Positions 15,732-22,604 are shown, counted from the first letter of the stretch. The stretch is 27,142 bases of DNA from DATGLW01 sp035293965 (GCA_035293965.1 DATGLW010000095.1:1-27142); one strand, 5' to 3'. Notes: generated from the sequence alone by a model not told the origin. Numbers and translations are program-made.

Positions 15732-15753
15732 AGGTAGCGGGTGCTCACAGGTA
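15722..15753. repeat. 15-bp direct repeat at the groES-like/hisI junction
   Basis: GGGTGCTCACAGGTA occurs perfectly at 15722-15736 and 15739-15753 (period 17). On the minus strand the first copy met carries the groES-like TGA stop within GTGAGC. The second carries the hisI GTG start within the same GTGAGC. Confidence 0.95.
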
Positions 15754-16086
15754 CAGGCCGGTGCCGCTGTCCATCCGCTCCGACGCCACGGCGTGGATGT
15801 CGCGCTCGCGCAAGATGACGTACTCCTCGCCGTGGACTTCGACCTCGAAGCGGTCCTCGGGATTGAACAGAACCTTGTCGCCCACTTTCACCGCCCGGAC
15901 GTGGGGACCCACTGCCACCGCCTCCGCCCAGGTCAGCCGGCGCGAGACCTGGGCCGTGGCCGGGATGAGGATGCCGGCCCGCGAGCGCCGCTCGCCCTCG
16001 GCCTGGGACACCTGCACCAGCACACGGTCGAAGAGCACGGTGATGGGCTGCTTGGGGACGGAGCCTGCCGGCTCGTTCGATGCCAC
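15745..16086 (-). CDS. GroES-like co-chaperonin (Cpn10 family)
   Basis: A 113-aa protein of the GroES fold. FDRVLVQV opens the barrel. The AGILIP segment matches the (G)GIVLP edge of the GroEL-contacting mobile loop. VGDKVLFNPED and the end VHGEEYVILRERDIHAV match the family. It is longer than usual GroES (about 95-100 aa) and diverges in the mobile loop (SRAGILIPATAQVSRRLTW), so it may be a specialised paralogue. No groEL is nearby. GTG at 16086 is chosen because a TACCGT hexamer ends 6 nt upstream (leaderless pattern). An ATG at 16104 would put translation upstream of that promoter. It sits between hisF and hisI; a role in folding His/Trp enzymes would be speculation. Confidence 0.85.
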   Translation of the reverse strand: MASNEPAGSVPKQPITVLFDRVLVQVSQAEGERRSRAGILIPATAQVSRRLTWAEAVAVGPHVRAVKVGDKVLFNPEDRFEVEVHGEEYVILRERDIHAVASERMDSGTGLYL

Positions 16087-16092
16087 ACCCGC

Positions 16093-16098
16093 ACGGTA
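16093..16098 (-). promoter_or_regulatory. Putative leaderless -10 element of the groES-like/hisI/trpE segment
   Basis: TACCGT on the minus strand, 6 nt before the GTG at 16086, in the 47-bp gap after hisF. It would let groES-like, hisI, trpE and ygfZ be transcribed apart from upstream his genes. Confidence 0.45.
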
Positions 16099-16133
16099 CC
16101 GCATTCACCGACCGCTCCTGCCGGGCAGCCCTG

Positions 16134-16910
16134 TCAGCCCCCGGGCTGGCCCTCGAGGCGCACCGTCACGCCCCGCGCCGCCATGTGGGCCTTCGCCTCG
16201 GCGATCGTCGCCTCACGCCGGTGGAAGATCGAGGCAGCCAGCACGGCGTCGGCACCCCCGACGAGGGCGCCCTCCACCAGGTGGTCGAGCGTGCCCACGC
16301 CGCCGGAGGCGACCACCGGCACGTCGACGGCGTCGACCACCGCCCGGGTGAGCCGCAGGTCGAACCCGTCGCGGGTGCCGTCGCGGTCCATCGAGGTGAG
16401 GAGGATCTCCCCCGCCCCGAGCTCGGCGCACCTGGCCGCCCATGCCACGGCGTCGAGCCCGGTCGGGCGCCGCCCCCCGTGGGTGTGCACGTCCCAGCCG
16501 CCACCGGCCCGGGCTCGGGCGTCGATGGCCACGACCACGCACTGGGCGCCGAACTCGGACGCCAGCTCGGCTATCAGCTCGGGGTGCTCCACGGCGGCGG
16601 TGTTGACCGCGACCTTGTCGGCACCGGCCCGGAGCAGCCGGCGCCCGTCTTCGGCGGTGCGGACACCGCCGCCGACGGTGAAGGGGATGAACACCTGCTC
16701 TGCGGTGCGGGCAGCCACCGACACGATGGTGTCGCGTCCTTCGGCAGACGCCGTGATGTCGAGGAAGGTGAGCTCGTCGGCGCCTTCCTCGTCGTAGCGC
16801 GAAGCCAGCTCCACCGGGTCGCCCGCATCCACCAGGTCCACGAAGCGGACCCCCTTGACCACCCGGCCAGCCGCCACGTCGAGGCAGGGGATCACGCGCA
16901 CGGTGCGCAC
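16134..16910 (-). CDS. hisF: Imidazole glycerol phosphate synthase, cyclase subunit
   Basis: A 258-aa TIM barrel that works with HisH to form imidazole glycerol phosphate and AICAR. Catalytic Asp11 is in VIPCLDV and Asp130 in VAIDAR. GRVVKGVRF, FTVGGGVRT (77-85), ILLTSMDRDGTRDGFD (169-184) and VVASGGVGTLDH (199-210) are canonical. GTG at 16910 is preceded by GAGGAGG about 10 nt away and gives a normal N-terminus; it overlaps the hisA end by 19 nt. A GTGA overlap at 16895 is an alternative but would leave too short an N-terminus. Confidence 0.95.
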   Translation of the reverse strand: MRTVRVIPCLDVAAGRVVKGVRFVDLVDAGDPVELASRYDEEGADELTFLDITASAEGRDTIVSVAARTAEQVFIPFTVGGGVRTAEDGRRLLRAGADKVAVNTAAVEHPELIAELASEFGAQCVVVAIDARARAGGGWDVHTHGGRRPTGLDAVAWAARCAELGAGEILLTSMDRDGTRDGFDLRLTRAVVDAVDVPVVASGGVGTLDHLVEGALVGGADAVLAASIFHRREATIAEAKAHMAARGVTVRLEGQPGG

Positions 16911-17644
16911 GCCGCCACCACCTCCTCGACGCTGACCCGGCCCTCGACGAGGGCCTTGCCCACCACCACGCCGGCGAGGGCTCGCCCCGCCGTCGGCGAG
17001 CGCAGGCTGCACAAGCTCGTCACGTCCGCCGCTGAACCGACGCCGCCCGAGGCAACCACAGGGTGCTCGGTGGCGTCGAGGACCTCCGCCAGCCCGGCCA
17101 GGTCCGGGCCCCCGAGGGTGCCGTCGCGCTCGATCGCGGTGACGACCACCGCCCCGAGCGGGGCACCGGCGAGCTCCGCCAGCACCTCGCCCACGCTGCG
17201 GCCCGACGAGGCAGTCCACCCGCGCACCGCCGCCTCCAGGCGGCCGGCGGACCGGCGGTAGTCGAGGCCGACCGCGACGCGCCCGGGGAACAGCTCGGCC
17301 ATCCGGACCGCCCCGGCCGGGTCGGCCAGCGCAGCGGTACCGAGCACCACCCGGGCGACCCCCGCCTCGAGCAGCGAGGCCACGTCGCCGACGGTCCGCA
17401 CCCCGCCTCCGGTCTGCACGGGCACACCGCACGACCGGGCGATGGCCACCACGGTGCTGCGGTGCACCGGCACCCCGTCGCGGGCCGCGTCGAGATCGAC
17501 CACGTGGAGCCACGGGGCGCCGGCGAGGGCGAAGGAACGTGCGAGCGCGAGCGGGTCACCGTAGGCCTGCTGGCGCTCGAAGTCGCCCTGCACGAGGCGC
17601 ACCGCCTGGCCCCCTCGCAGGTCGATGGCGGCGAGCAGCTCCAT
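16892..17644 (-). CDS. hisA: ProFAR isomerase (HisA)
   Basis: A 250-aa TIM barrel for the Amadori rearrangement of ProFAR to PRFAR. Catalytic Asp8 is in AAIDLRGGQAVRLVQGD and the second Asp128 in VGLDYR. QTGGGVRTVGD (77-87), RGW (141-143), IERDGTLGGPDL (171-182) and VVASGGVGS complete the pattern. The GGGVR loop is of HisA type rather than the SGGIRDD loop I know from PriA. A separate trpF is present too, so a pure HisA function is likely, though dual activity cannot be excluded by eye. ATG at 17644 has GAGGAA about 7 nt upstream; a GTG one codon earlier is equivalent. Confidence 0.92.
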   Translation of the reverse strand: MELLAAIDLRGGQAVRLVQGDFERQQAYGDPLALARSFALAGAPWLHVVDLDAARDGVPVHRSTVVAIARSCGVPVQTGGGVRTVGDVASLLEAGVARVVLGTAALADPAGAVRMAELFPGRVAVGLDYRRSAGRLEAAVRGWTASSGRSVGEVLAELAGAPLGAVVVTAIERDGTLGGPDLAGLAEVLDATEHPVVASGGVGSAADVTSLCSLRSPTAGRALAGVVVGKALVEGRVSVEEVVAACAPCA

Positions 17645-17665
17645 CACCGGTTCCTCACCGGTCGG

Positions 17666-18367
17666 TCACGGGGCGCCGCAGGGCACGCGGCACGTCGCTA
17701 CGAAGTTGGCCAGCGCGCCCAGGCCGGCCCGCCCGGACTTCTCGGGGTGGAACTGGGTCCCGAACACGCGGCCCCGCTCGGCTGCCGCAGCGACCGGGCC
17801 GCCGTAGTCGCACACCGCCACCGTCTCCTCTCCCACCTCGGGCGCGAAGGAGTGCACGAAGTACACCCACGGCTCGGGCCCGAGCCCTTCGAGGAGAGTG
17901 GAGCCGGCGCCGAGCCGCACCAGGCGGTTCCACTGCATCTGGGGCCGCTTGACGCCCTCGGGAAGGCGCCGGACGGTGCCGGGGAAGAGCCCGAGCCCGT
18001 CGGTGCCGGGGCTCTCCTCGGACGCCTCGTAGAGGAGCTGGAACCCGACGCAGATCCCGAGGAACGGCACGTCCGAGCCGATCGCCCGGCGGACGGCCCC
18101 GTCGAGCCCGCTGCGGCGCAGCGCCTCGGCGCAGGCGGCGAAGGCCCCCACGCCCGGCAGCACGACGCCGGCCGCATCGGCCACCTCCGCGGGGTCGCGC
18201 ACCAGGCGGGCCGGCGCACCGAGGTGCTGGAGCGCCTTCTCCGCCGAGCGGAGGTTCCCGATGCCGTAGTCGAGGACGGCGATGAACGGCCGGGGGGCAC
18301 CTGAGCCGGGGCGCAGGCTCGCCACCCCGCCGCCCCGCTCGCTCGCGGCGCCAGCGGGCTCGGTCAC
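17666..18367 (-). CDS. hisH: Imidazole glycerol phosphate synthase, glutaminase subunit
   Basis: A 233-aa class I glutamine amidotransferase that feeds ammonia to HisF. Cys106 is in LGICVGFQLL (the oxyanion strand is usually GICLGMQLL), with His207 and Glu209 in TQFHPEKSG. VLDYGIGNLRS (31-41), VLPGVGAF (69-76) and YFVHSFAP (169-176) are typical. GTG at 18367 overlaps the hisB stop (GTGA) and has AGGGG at about 6 nt. It adds a 27-residue low-complexity leader before the usual N-terminus. Confidence 0.95.
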   Translation of the reverse strand: MTEPAGAASERGGGVASLRPGSGAPRPFIAVLDYGIGNLRSAEKALQHLGAPARLVRDPAEVADAAGVVLPGVGAFAACAEALRRSGLDGAVRRAIGSDVPFLGICVGFQLLYEASEESPGTDGLGLFPGTVRRLPEGVKRPQMQWNRLVRLGAGSTLLEGLGPEPWVYFVHSFAPEVGEETVAVCDYGGPVAAAAERGRVFGTQFHPEKSGRAGLGALANFVATCRVPCGAP

Positions 18368-19011
18368 AGGGTCCCCTTGGTCGAGGGCACGCCGCCGCCC
18401 TCGACGCGAACGGCGTCGCGCAGCGCCCGGGCGACACCCTTGAAGACCGCTTCGACCACGTGGTGGGTGTTGCGGCCGTCGCGCTTTCGCACGTGCAGGG
18501 TGAGACCGGCGGCGTGCACGACGGCCCGCCAGAACTCCTCGGCCAGCTGCGGATCGAAGGGGGGCGCGCCGAGGCCCGGCGTGTCCGGGGCGAACGCCAC
18601 CTCGTAGACGAGGAACGCCCGGCCCGACAGGTCGAGGGCCACCTCGACCAGCGCCTCGTCGAGCGGCAAGAGGACGGAGGCGAAGCGGCGCACGCCGGCC
18701 TTGTCGCCCAGGGCCTCGGCCAGGCAGGTGCCGAGCACGATGCCCACGTCCTCCACGGTGTGGTGCGCGTCGACCTGGAGGTCCCCTTCCGCCTGCACCC
18801 GCAGGTCGAAGCCCCCGTGGCGGCCGAGCTGCTCGAGCATGTGGTCGAAGAAGGGCAGGCCGGTGACGGCCTCGACGTCGCCGGTGCCGTCGAGGTCGAG
18901 GGACACCGCCACCGAGGTCTCCTTCGTGCGCCGGCGGCGGGCGGCGCGGCGCGTGCCGGCCGCCCGGTCGCCGCCGGGCGCCGGGGCGCCGGCCGGGTCG
19001 CCGCTCGTCAC
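18364..19011 (-). CDS. hisB: Imidazoleglycerol-phosphate dehydratase
   Basis: A 215-aa stand-alone IGP dehydratase (no phosphatase domain), a manganese enzyme. The paired metal motifs are DAHHTVEDVG (81-90) and NTHHVVEAVFK (181-191). FFDHMLEQLGRHGGFDL (54-70) and the C-terminal PSTKGTL are diagnostic. GTG at 19011 overlaps the hisC stop in GTGA. The first 28 residues are Ala/Pro/Arg-rich and not conserved in the family, so the true start might be later, but no better site is visible. It is third in hisD-hisC-hisB-hisH-hisA-hisF. Confidence 0.95.
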   Translation of the reverse strand: MTSGDPAGAPAPGGDRAAGTRRAARRRRTKETSVAVSLDLDGTGDVEAVTGLPFFDHMLEQLGRHGGFDLRVQAEGDLQVDAHHTVEDVGIVLGTCLAEALGDKAGVRRFASVLLPLDEALVEVALDLSGRAFLVYEVAFAPDTPGLGAPPFDPQLAEEFWRAVVHAAGLTLHVRKRDGRNTHHVVEAVFKGVARALRDAVRVEGGGVPSTKGTL

Positions 19012-20138
19012 CGCAGGCACCCCGCCAGGGCCTCGAGGAACCGGTCGTTCTCCTCGGGCGTGCCCACCGTCACCCGGAGGCAGCCCTCGAGGCCTTCGCG
19101 CGACGACACGTCGCGCACCAGGACCGAGCGCTCCAGGAGGCCCCGCCACACCTCGCCGGCGGGCACCCCGAGCGGCCGGAACAGCACGAAGTTGGCGTCC
19201 GAGGGCCACTGGTGGACGGCCAGCTCCCCCAGGGCCGCCTGCAGGCGCGCCCGCTCGGCCGCGATCGCCGCTGCCCGCGACTCCATCTCGGCGTGGAAGC
19301 CGAGGGCGAGCTGGCCCGCCAGCTGGGTGGGCACCGACAGGTGGTAGGGCAGCGCCACCTCCTCGCAGGCCGCCACCACCTCGGGATCGGCGACGAGGTA
19401 CCCGAGGCGTACGGCCGCCATCGACCAGGTCTTGGAGAACGTGCGCACGACCACGAGGCGCCGCGCAGCCTCCGCCGGCAGCTCCCCGCCGGGGCGACGG
19501 AGCTCGAGGGCGGACCTCGGCGCGAACTGGCCGTAGGCCTCGTCGACCACCACCAGGCCCGGTGCCCGGCAGGCCAGGTCCGCGATCAGCGACGCCGGCT
19601 CGGCCCGGCCGTCGGGGTTGTTGGGCGAGCACAAGAAGGCCACGGTCGGCGCCGCCTCCTCCACCAGGCGTGCCGCGTGGTCCGGCTCGACGCGGAAGTC
19701 GCCGTCTCGGCGCCCGGCCACCACCTCGGTGCCCGTCAGGCGGCCGATGTGGGAGTGCAGCGCGTAGGTGGGTTCGAACACGAGCGCCCGGCGGCCCGGG
19801 CCCCCGTAGGCGAGGAGGAGGCACTGGAGCGCCTCGTTGGAGCCGTTGGCGCAGAAGATCTCCTCCATCCCCACGCCGTGGTGCTCGGCCAGGGCGCGGC
19901 GCAGGCGGGTGGCGCGGCGGTCGGGGTAGCGGTGGAAGTCGACGAGCGCCAGCTCGCGGGCCAGCGCCTGGCGGAACGCGTCGGGCGGCGGGTAGGGGGA
20001 CTCGTTGGTGTTGAGCCGGACCTCGCAGGCCGCCTGCGGCGAGTGGTAGCCGGCCCCGAGCTGCAGGTCGGGGCGCACGGGCGGCAGGGCGCCCGTGACC
20101 GAGCCCTCCGCGGGCGTCACCGGTCCGCTGGTCGTCAC
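19008..20138 (-). CDS. hisC: Histidinol-phosphate aminotransferase
   Basis: A 376-aa fold-type I PLP aminotransferase. The PLP lysine Lys236 is in RTFSKTWSMAAVRLGY. VVDEAY holds Asp199, CSPNNPDG holds Asn174, and LNTNESPYPPP (42-52) and FHRYPD (68-73) are the HisC N-terminal motifs. The phosphate-binding Arg355 is in CLRVTVGTPEEN. GTG at 20138 overlaps the hisD stop (GTGA). The usual actinobacterial order hisD-hisC-hisB supports HisC over other class II aminotransferases. Confidence 0.94.
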   Translation of the reverse strand: MTTSGPVTPAEGSVTGALPPVRPDLQLGAGYHSPQAACEVRLNTNESPYPPPDAFRQALARELALVDFHRYPDRRATRLRRALAEHHGVGMEEIFCANGSNEALQCLLLAYGGPGRRALVFEPTYALHSHIGRLTGTEVVAGRRDGDFRVEPDHAARLVEEAAPTVAFLCSPNNPDGRAEPASLIADLACRAPGLVVVDEAYGQFAPRSALELRRPGGELPAEAARRLVVVRTFSKTWSMAAVRLGYLVADPEVVAACEEVALPYHLSVPTQLAGQLALGFHAEMESRAAAIAAERARLQAALGELAVHQWPSDANFVLFRPLGVPAGEVWRGLLERSVLVRDVSSREGLEGCLRVTVGTPEENDRFLEALAGCLR

Positions 20139-21421
20139 AGCCGGGCCCGGATCGACTCGGCGTGGGCGGGGAGGCCCTCCGCCTCCGCCAGGGTCACGAC
20201 GTGGGGTCCGAGGGCAGCGAGGGCCCGCGGGTCGACCGCCACCGCGTGCAGGCGGTGCCGGAAGTCCTCCACCCCGAGGGCCGAGGCGAAGCGGGCGGTG
20301 CGGTCGGTCGGCAGGACGTGGTTCGGGCCTGCCAGGTAGTCACCGAAGCTCGCCGGCGACCCAAGCCCGAGGAAGACCGCCCCGGCCGCCTCGACGAGGG
20401 GCAGCAGGTCGGCCGCCTCTGGCACGAGCAGCTCGAGGTGCTCGGGAGCGATCACGTTCGCGACGGCCACTGCGGCCTCCGGCCCGTCGACGAGGCAGGC
20501 GTAGCCCCCCTTGGCCAGGGTGGCTCGCAGGTCGGCCTCCCTCGGCGAGGCGGCCACCAGAGCGGCCACCTCGTCGGCCACCTCGCGAGCCGTGGCCTCC
20601 GACCAGGTCACCAGCCAGGCCAGGCCGTCGGGCCCGTGCTCTGCCTGCACCACGAGGTCGATCGCCGCCAGGCGGGCCGGCGTGCCCGGACCCGCCACGA
20701 CCACCACCTCGGAGGGCCCGGCGAAGGCCGACGCCACCCCGACGGCCCCCGCCACCTGGCGCTTGGCCTCGGCCACGTACAGGTTCCCGGGGCCGACGAC
20801 CACGTCGACGCGGCGGACGGACTCCGTGCCGTAGGCGAGGGCGGCGATCGCCTGGGCACCGCCGATCCGGTAGACCTCGTCCACGCCGGCCAGGGCTGCG
20901 GCCGCGAGCACGGCGTCGGCCACCCGGCCGTCGGGACCGGGCGGCGCGCACAGCGCCACCTCCCTCACCCCGGCCACGGCGGCGGGCGTCGCGCACATGA
21001 GCACCGTCGACGGGTAGCGCGCCCGGCCACCCGGGGCGTAGCAACCGGCGCGCGCGACGGGGCGGACGAGCTCGCGGACCTCGACGCCGTCCGAGCAGAA
21101 GGTGCCGGCCGGCTCGTCGCGGGCGGTGTGGGCGTGGTAGGCGCGGATCCGCTCGTGGGCCACCCCGAGCGCCTCCCTGAGGGCCGCCGGCACGCGCGAC
21201 GGGGCGCTGGCGACCTCCTCGGGCGGCACGCGCAGCTCGGTCACCGCCACCCCGTCGAAGCGTTCCGTCAGCTCCCGCAGCGCGTCGTCCCCCCGCCGGC
21301 GGACGTCCCCGATCACTGCGGCCACCGCCTCGCGCACGTCGGCGCCCGCTGCCGCCGGGCGCGGCACGACCGCGTCGAACGGGCCTCGATGGCCGCGCAG
21401 GTCGAGTCGGGCGAGCGCCAT
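20135..21421 (-). CDS. hisD: Histidinol dehydrogenase
   Basis: A 428-aa zinc enzyme that oxidises histidinol to histidine in two NAD-dependent steps. The active-site set is intact: Gln259 and His262 (VVQAEHGPDG), Glu327-His328 (APEHLEL), Asp361, His368 (GPNHVLPT) and His420 near the C-terminus. Zinc-site spacing matches the well-studied E. coli enzyme within one residue. YRIGGAQAIAALAYGTE and VDVVVGPGN are typical. It heads the his run. ATG at 21421 lacks a Shine-Dalgarno, but a TAGCAT hexamer ends 9 nt upstream, so the mRNA is probably leaderless. hisG and hisE are not adjacent. Confidence 0.96.
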   Translation of the reverse strand: MALARLDLRGHRGPFDAVVPRPAAAGADVREAVAAVIGDVRRRGDDALRELTERFDGVAVTELRVPPEEVASAPSRVPAALREALGVAHERIRAYHAHTARDEPAGTFCSDGVEVRELVRPVARAGCYAPGGRARYPSTVLMCATPAAVAGVREVALCAPPGPDGRVADAVLAAAALAGVDEVYRIGGAQAIAALAYGTESVRRVDVVVGPGNLYVAEAKRQVAGAVGVASAFAGPSEVVVVAGPGTPARLAAIDLVVQAEHGPDGLAWLVTWSEATAREVADEVAALVAASPREADLRATLAKGGYACLVDGPEAAVAVANVIAPEHLELLVPEAADLLPLVEAAGAVFLGLGSPASFGDYLAGPNHVLPTDRTARFASALGVEDFRHRLHAVAVDPRALAALGPHVVTLAEAEGLPAHAESIRARL

Positions 21422-21430
21422 GGGACACCG

Positions 21431-21436
21431 ATGCTA
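21431..21436 (-). promoter_or_regulatory. Putative leaderless -10 element of the his operon
   Basis: TAGCAT on the minus strand, 9 nt before the hisD ATG. It leaves no room for a leader peptide or T-box, so his control by attenuation is unlikely here. Confidence 0.5.
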
Positions 21437-21492
21437 CCTGGGGCGATTCCACGGCTCTCGCCGCGCCGGCCCTCCGGCGGGCGCCGATCGGC

Positions 21493-21498
21493 CATCAT
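21493..21498 (+). promoter_or_regulatory. Possible -10 element of the 60-aa gene
   Basis: CATCAT, 6 nt before the ATG at 21505. It is a weaker variant of the TAnnnT pattern; the intervening GCGGGG might alternatively act as a ribosome site. Confidence 0.25.
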
Positions 21499-21504
21499 GC
21501 GGGG

Positions 21505-21687
21505 ATGGCCGCCCATGCCGAGCTGTCGTCGCTCGCCTCGTCGCTCGAGGAGCTGAGCCGCCGGCTCACCTCTCTGGCCGACGGCGCCCAGCGTGACGGG
21601 AACGAGGAGCTGGCGACCGAGCTCTACGGAGTCGAGCGGGCGCTCCAGGGAGCGCTGCGCCTGCTGCGTCGAGCCGCGGGCACCTGA
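21505..21687 (+). CDS. Small helical protein of unknown function (60 aa)
   Basis: A 60-aa protein, divergent from hisD. Heptad-like Leu spacing (LSSLASSLEELSRRLTSLA) followed by a second helix (VERALQGALRLLRR) suggests a helical hairpin or coiled coil. There is no signal peptide, membrane segment or metal motif. It has codon-position GC bias like a real gene and begins a few nt after a possible -10 element. I do not recognise a named family, although short helical proteins of this kind occur in related actinobacteria. It converges with the PIN gene 17 bp downstream. The function is unknown. Confidence 0.65.
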   Translation: MAAHAELSSLASSLEELSRRLTSLADGAQRDGNEELATELYGVERALQGALRLLRRAAGT

Positions 21688-21704
21688 GCACCCCGACCGG
21701 GTCC

Positions 21705-22103
21705 TCACACGGCGTGCAGGACGAGCTCGTGGCCGAGGAGCACGGCCGCCGTGCGGAGCGCGTTCTGGCGCGAGCCGACCACGGCGCCGTTGCGGCGGTC
21801 GGCGGCCTCGGCCACCGCGACCGCGGCGAGGTCTGCCGTGTCGGCCCGTGCCGCCAGGTCGCCCGCTCGCCGGGCTCCCTCCGCGGTCAGGGCCTCCACC
21901 TCGGTGCCGGCGAGCAGCGCCTGGAGCCGGTCGGCGCGCGCTTCGGTCCGGAACCCCTCGAAGACGACGGGGGCCGGCACCACGGGCACGATCCCCTCGG
22001 CGAGCGCTGCCCGGTGCAGCGCCCAGACCACCCGGTCCCCCCGGGCTGCAGCGCGCAGGGCACCGACGCCGTACACGAGCCCCGCGCGCGCCCGGGCCGC
22101 CAT
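21705..22103 (-). CDS. PIN-domain VapC-like protein with degenerate active site
   Basis: A 132-aa PIN-like protein downstream of a ribbon-helix-helix antitoxin-like gene; the stop and start share one base (TGATG). Layout and spacing match VapC-type ribonuclease toxins: VPAPVVFEGFR around Glu49, the central ADTADLAAVAVAEA and the late AVVGSRQNALR. The usual first Asp (LDAGAL) appears as YGVGAL (11-16), and the late TSDPxDL appears as GSRQNAL (110-116). At least two of the four acidic metal ligands are therefore missing, while Glu49 and probably Asp91 remain. This predicts weak or no nuclease activity. The alignment is by eye. An alternative is a repurposed PIN that only co-regulates the operon. 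Confidence 0.7.
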   Translation of the reverse strand: MAARARAGLVYGVGALRAAARGDRVVWALHRAALAEGIVPVVPAPVVFEGFRTEARADRLQALLAGTEVEALTAEGARRAGDLAARADTADLAAVAVAEAADRRNGAVVGSRQNALRTAAVLLGHELVLHAV

Positions 22104-22369
22104 CAGCGCCGCCGGACCCGCGAGGCCATGCCCGTCACGCCCGACAGGAGCCGGGCGAGGAGCGCCTCGCCAGCGGCGATCTCCTCGGCCGTGAGCGCGC
22201 CCGCCTCCGCCTCCCACTGCGCCACGCCCCGCAGCCCCTGGCGGATCCGCAGCTGGCGCTCGGCGGCCGTGGAGAGCCAAGCGCTGAAGGAGACCCCGTC
22301 CTCGCGTGCCGCGGCCTCCACCGCCCTCGCCACCTCGTCCGCGAGCGACACCGACCGCTTCGTGACCAC
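22103..22369 (-). CDS. Ribbon-helix-helix antitoxin-like protein
   Basis: An 88-aa protein. The N-terminal KRSVSLADEVARAVEAAA followed by SFSAWLSTAAERQLR has the beta-strand, helix, helix pattern of ribbon-helix-helix DNA-binding antitoxins (about residues 4-42). The acidic helical C-terminus (ALTAEEIAAGEALLARLL) would be the toxin-binding part. The start GTG at 22369 is 6 nt after a TACCGT hexamer, suggesting a leaderless mRNA. An 8-bp inverted repeat overlaps that hexamer, which fits autoregulation. The PIN gene follows directly. The specific antitoxin family is not certain. Confidence 0.75.
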   Translation of the reverse strand: MVTKRSVSLADEVARAVEAAAREDGVSFSAWLSTAAERQLRIRQGLRGVAQWEAEAGALTAEEIAAGEALLARLLSGVTGMASRVRRR

Positions 22370-22375
22370 GACCCT

Positions 22376-22398
22376 ACGGTAGCACCCAAAGTGTTACC
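22376..22398 (-). promoter_or_regulatory. Antitoxin promoter with overlapping palindromic operator
   Basis: The minus-strand -10 TACCGT (22376-22381) lies 6 nt before the antitoxin start. Half-sites GGTAGCAC (22378-22385) and GTGTTACC (22391-22398) form an inverted repeat with a 5-bp spacer and 7 of 8 bases matching. The repeat overlaps the -10, so protein binding would block RNA polymerase. Autoregulation is inferred. Confidence 0.5.
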
Positions 22399-22576
22399 CC
22401 GTGGTCGCCGCGGCACGCAGCAGCGGCGTCTCGCGCCGGACCGGGCAACGGGATCGCATGCCCCGGCCGGCACCTCCTGTCCCACGCGACCTGCCCCGGG
22501 CGCGCCGACGACTCCTGGACGACTCCTGGGCCACGCAGAGCCGGATCGGCCGCGGGGCATCCCGTCCCCAGGCGCG
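22399..22576. other. Gene-free stretch between the antitoxin gene and nth
   Basis: From 22370 to 22700 no convincing gene is seen; open frames here have low-complexity Arg/Pro translations typical of high-GC shadow frames. The part listed contains a short direct repeat (GACGACTCCTGG, with overlapping copies near 22508-22530). The rest of the stretch holds the hairpins listed separately. Confidence 0.5.
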
Positions 22577-22604
22577 CCGACGGCGCCCCTCAGGGCGCCG
22601 TCGG
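22577..22604. terminator. Perfect 12-bp hairpin with CTCA tetraloop
   Basis: CCGACGGCGCCC (22577-22588) pairs perfectly with GGGCGCCGTCGG (22593-22604). It is about 100 bp past the nth stop and about 170 bp upstream of the antitoxin promoter. There is no T-run on either side. It may be an actinobacterial-type terminator insulating the antitoxin gene from nth read-through. Confidence 0.5.

Noticed and set aside
13445..16351. A 968-codon plus-strand open frame across trpE, hisI and the groES-like gene
   Set aside because: Low-complexity composition with no recognisable family; the minus strand carries three well-conserved proteins.
16892..17644. Annotation as bifunctional PriA
   Set aside because: The GGGVRT loop is HisA-like rather than the PriA SGGIRDD type I know, and a complete trpF is present. 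Dual function is not excluded but not supported.
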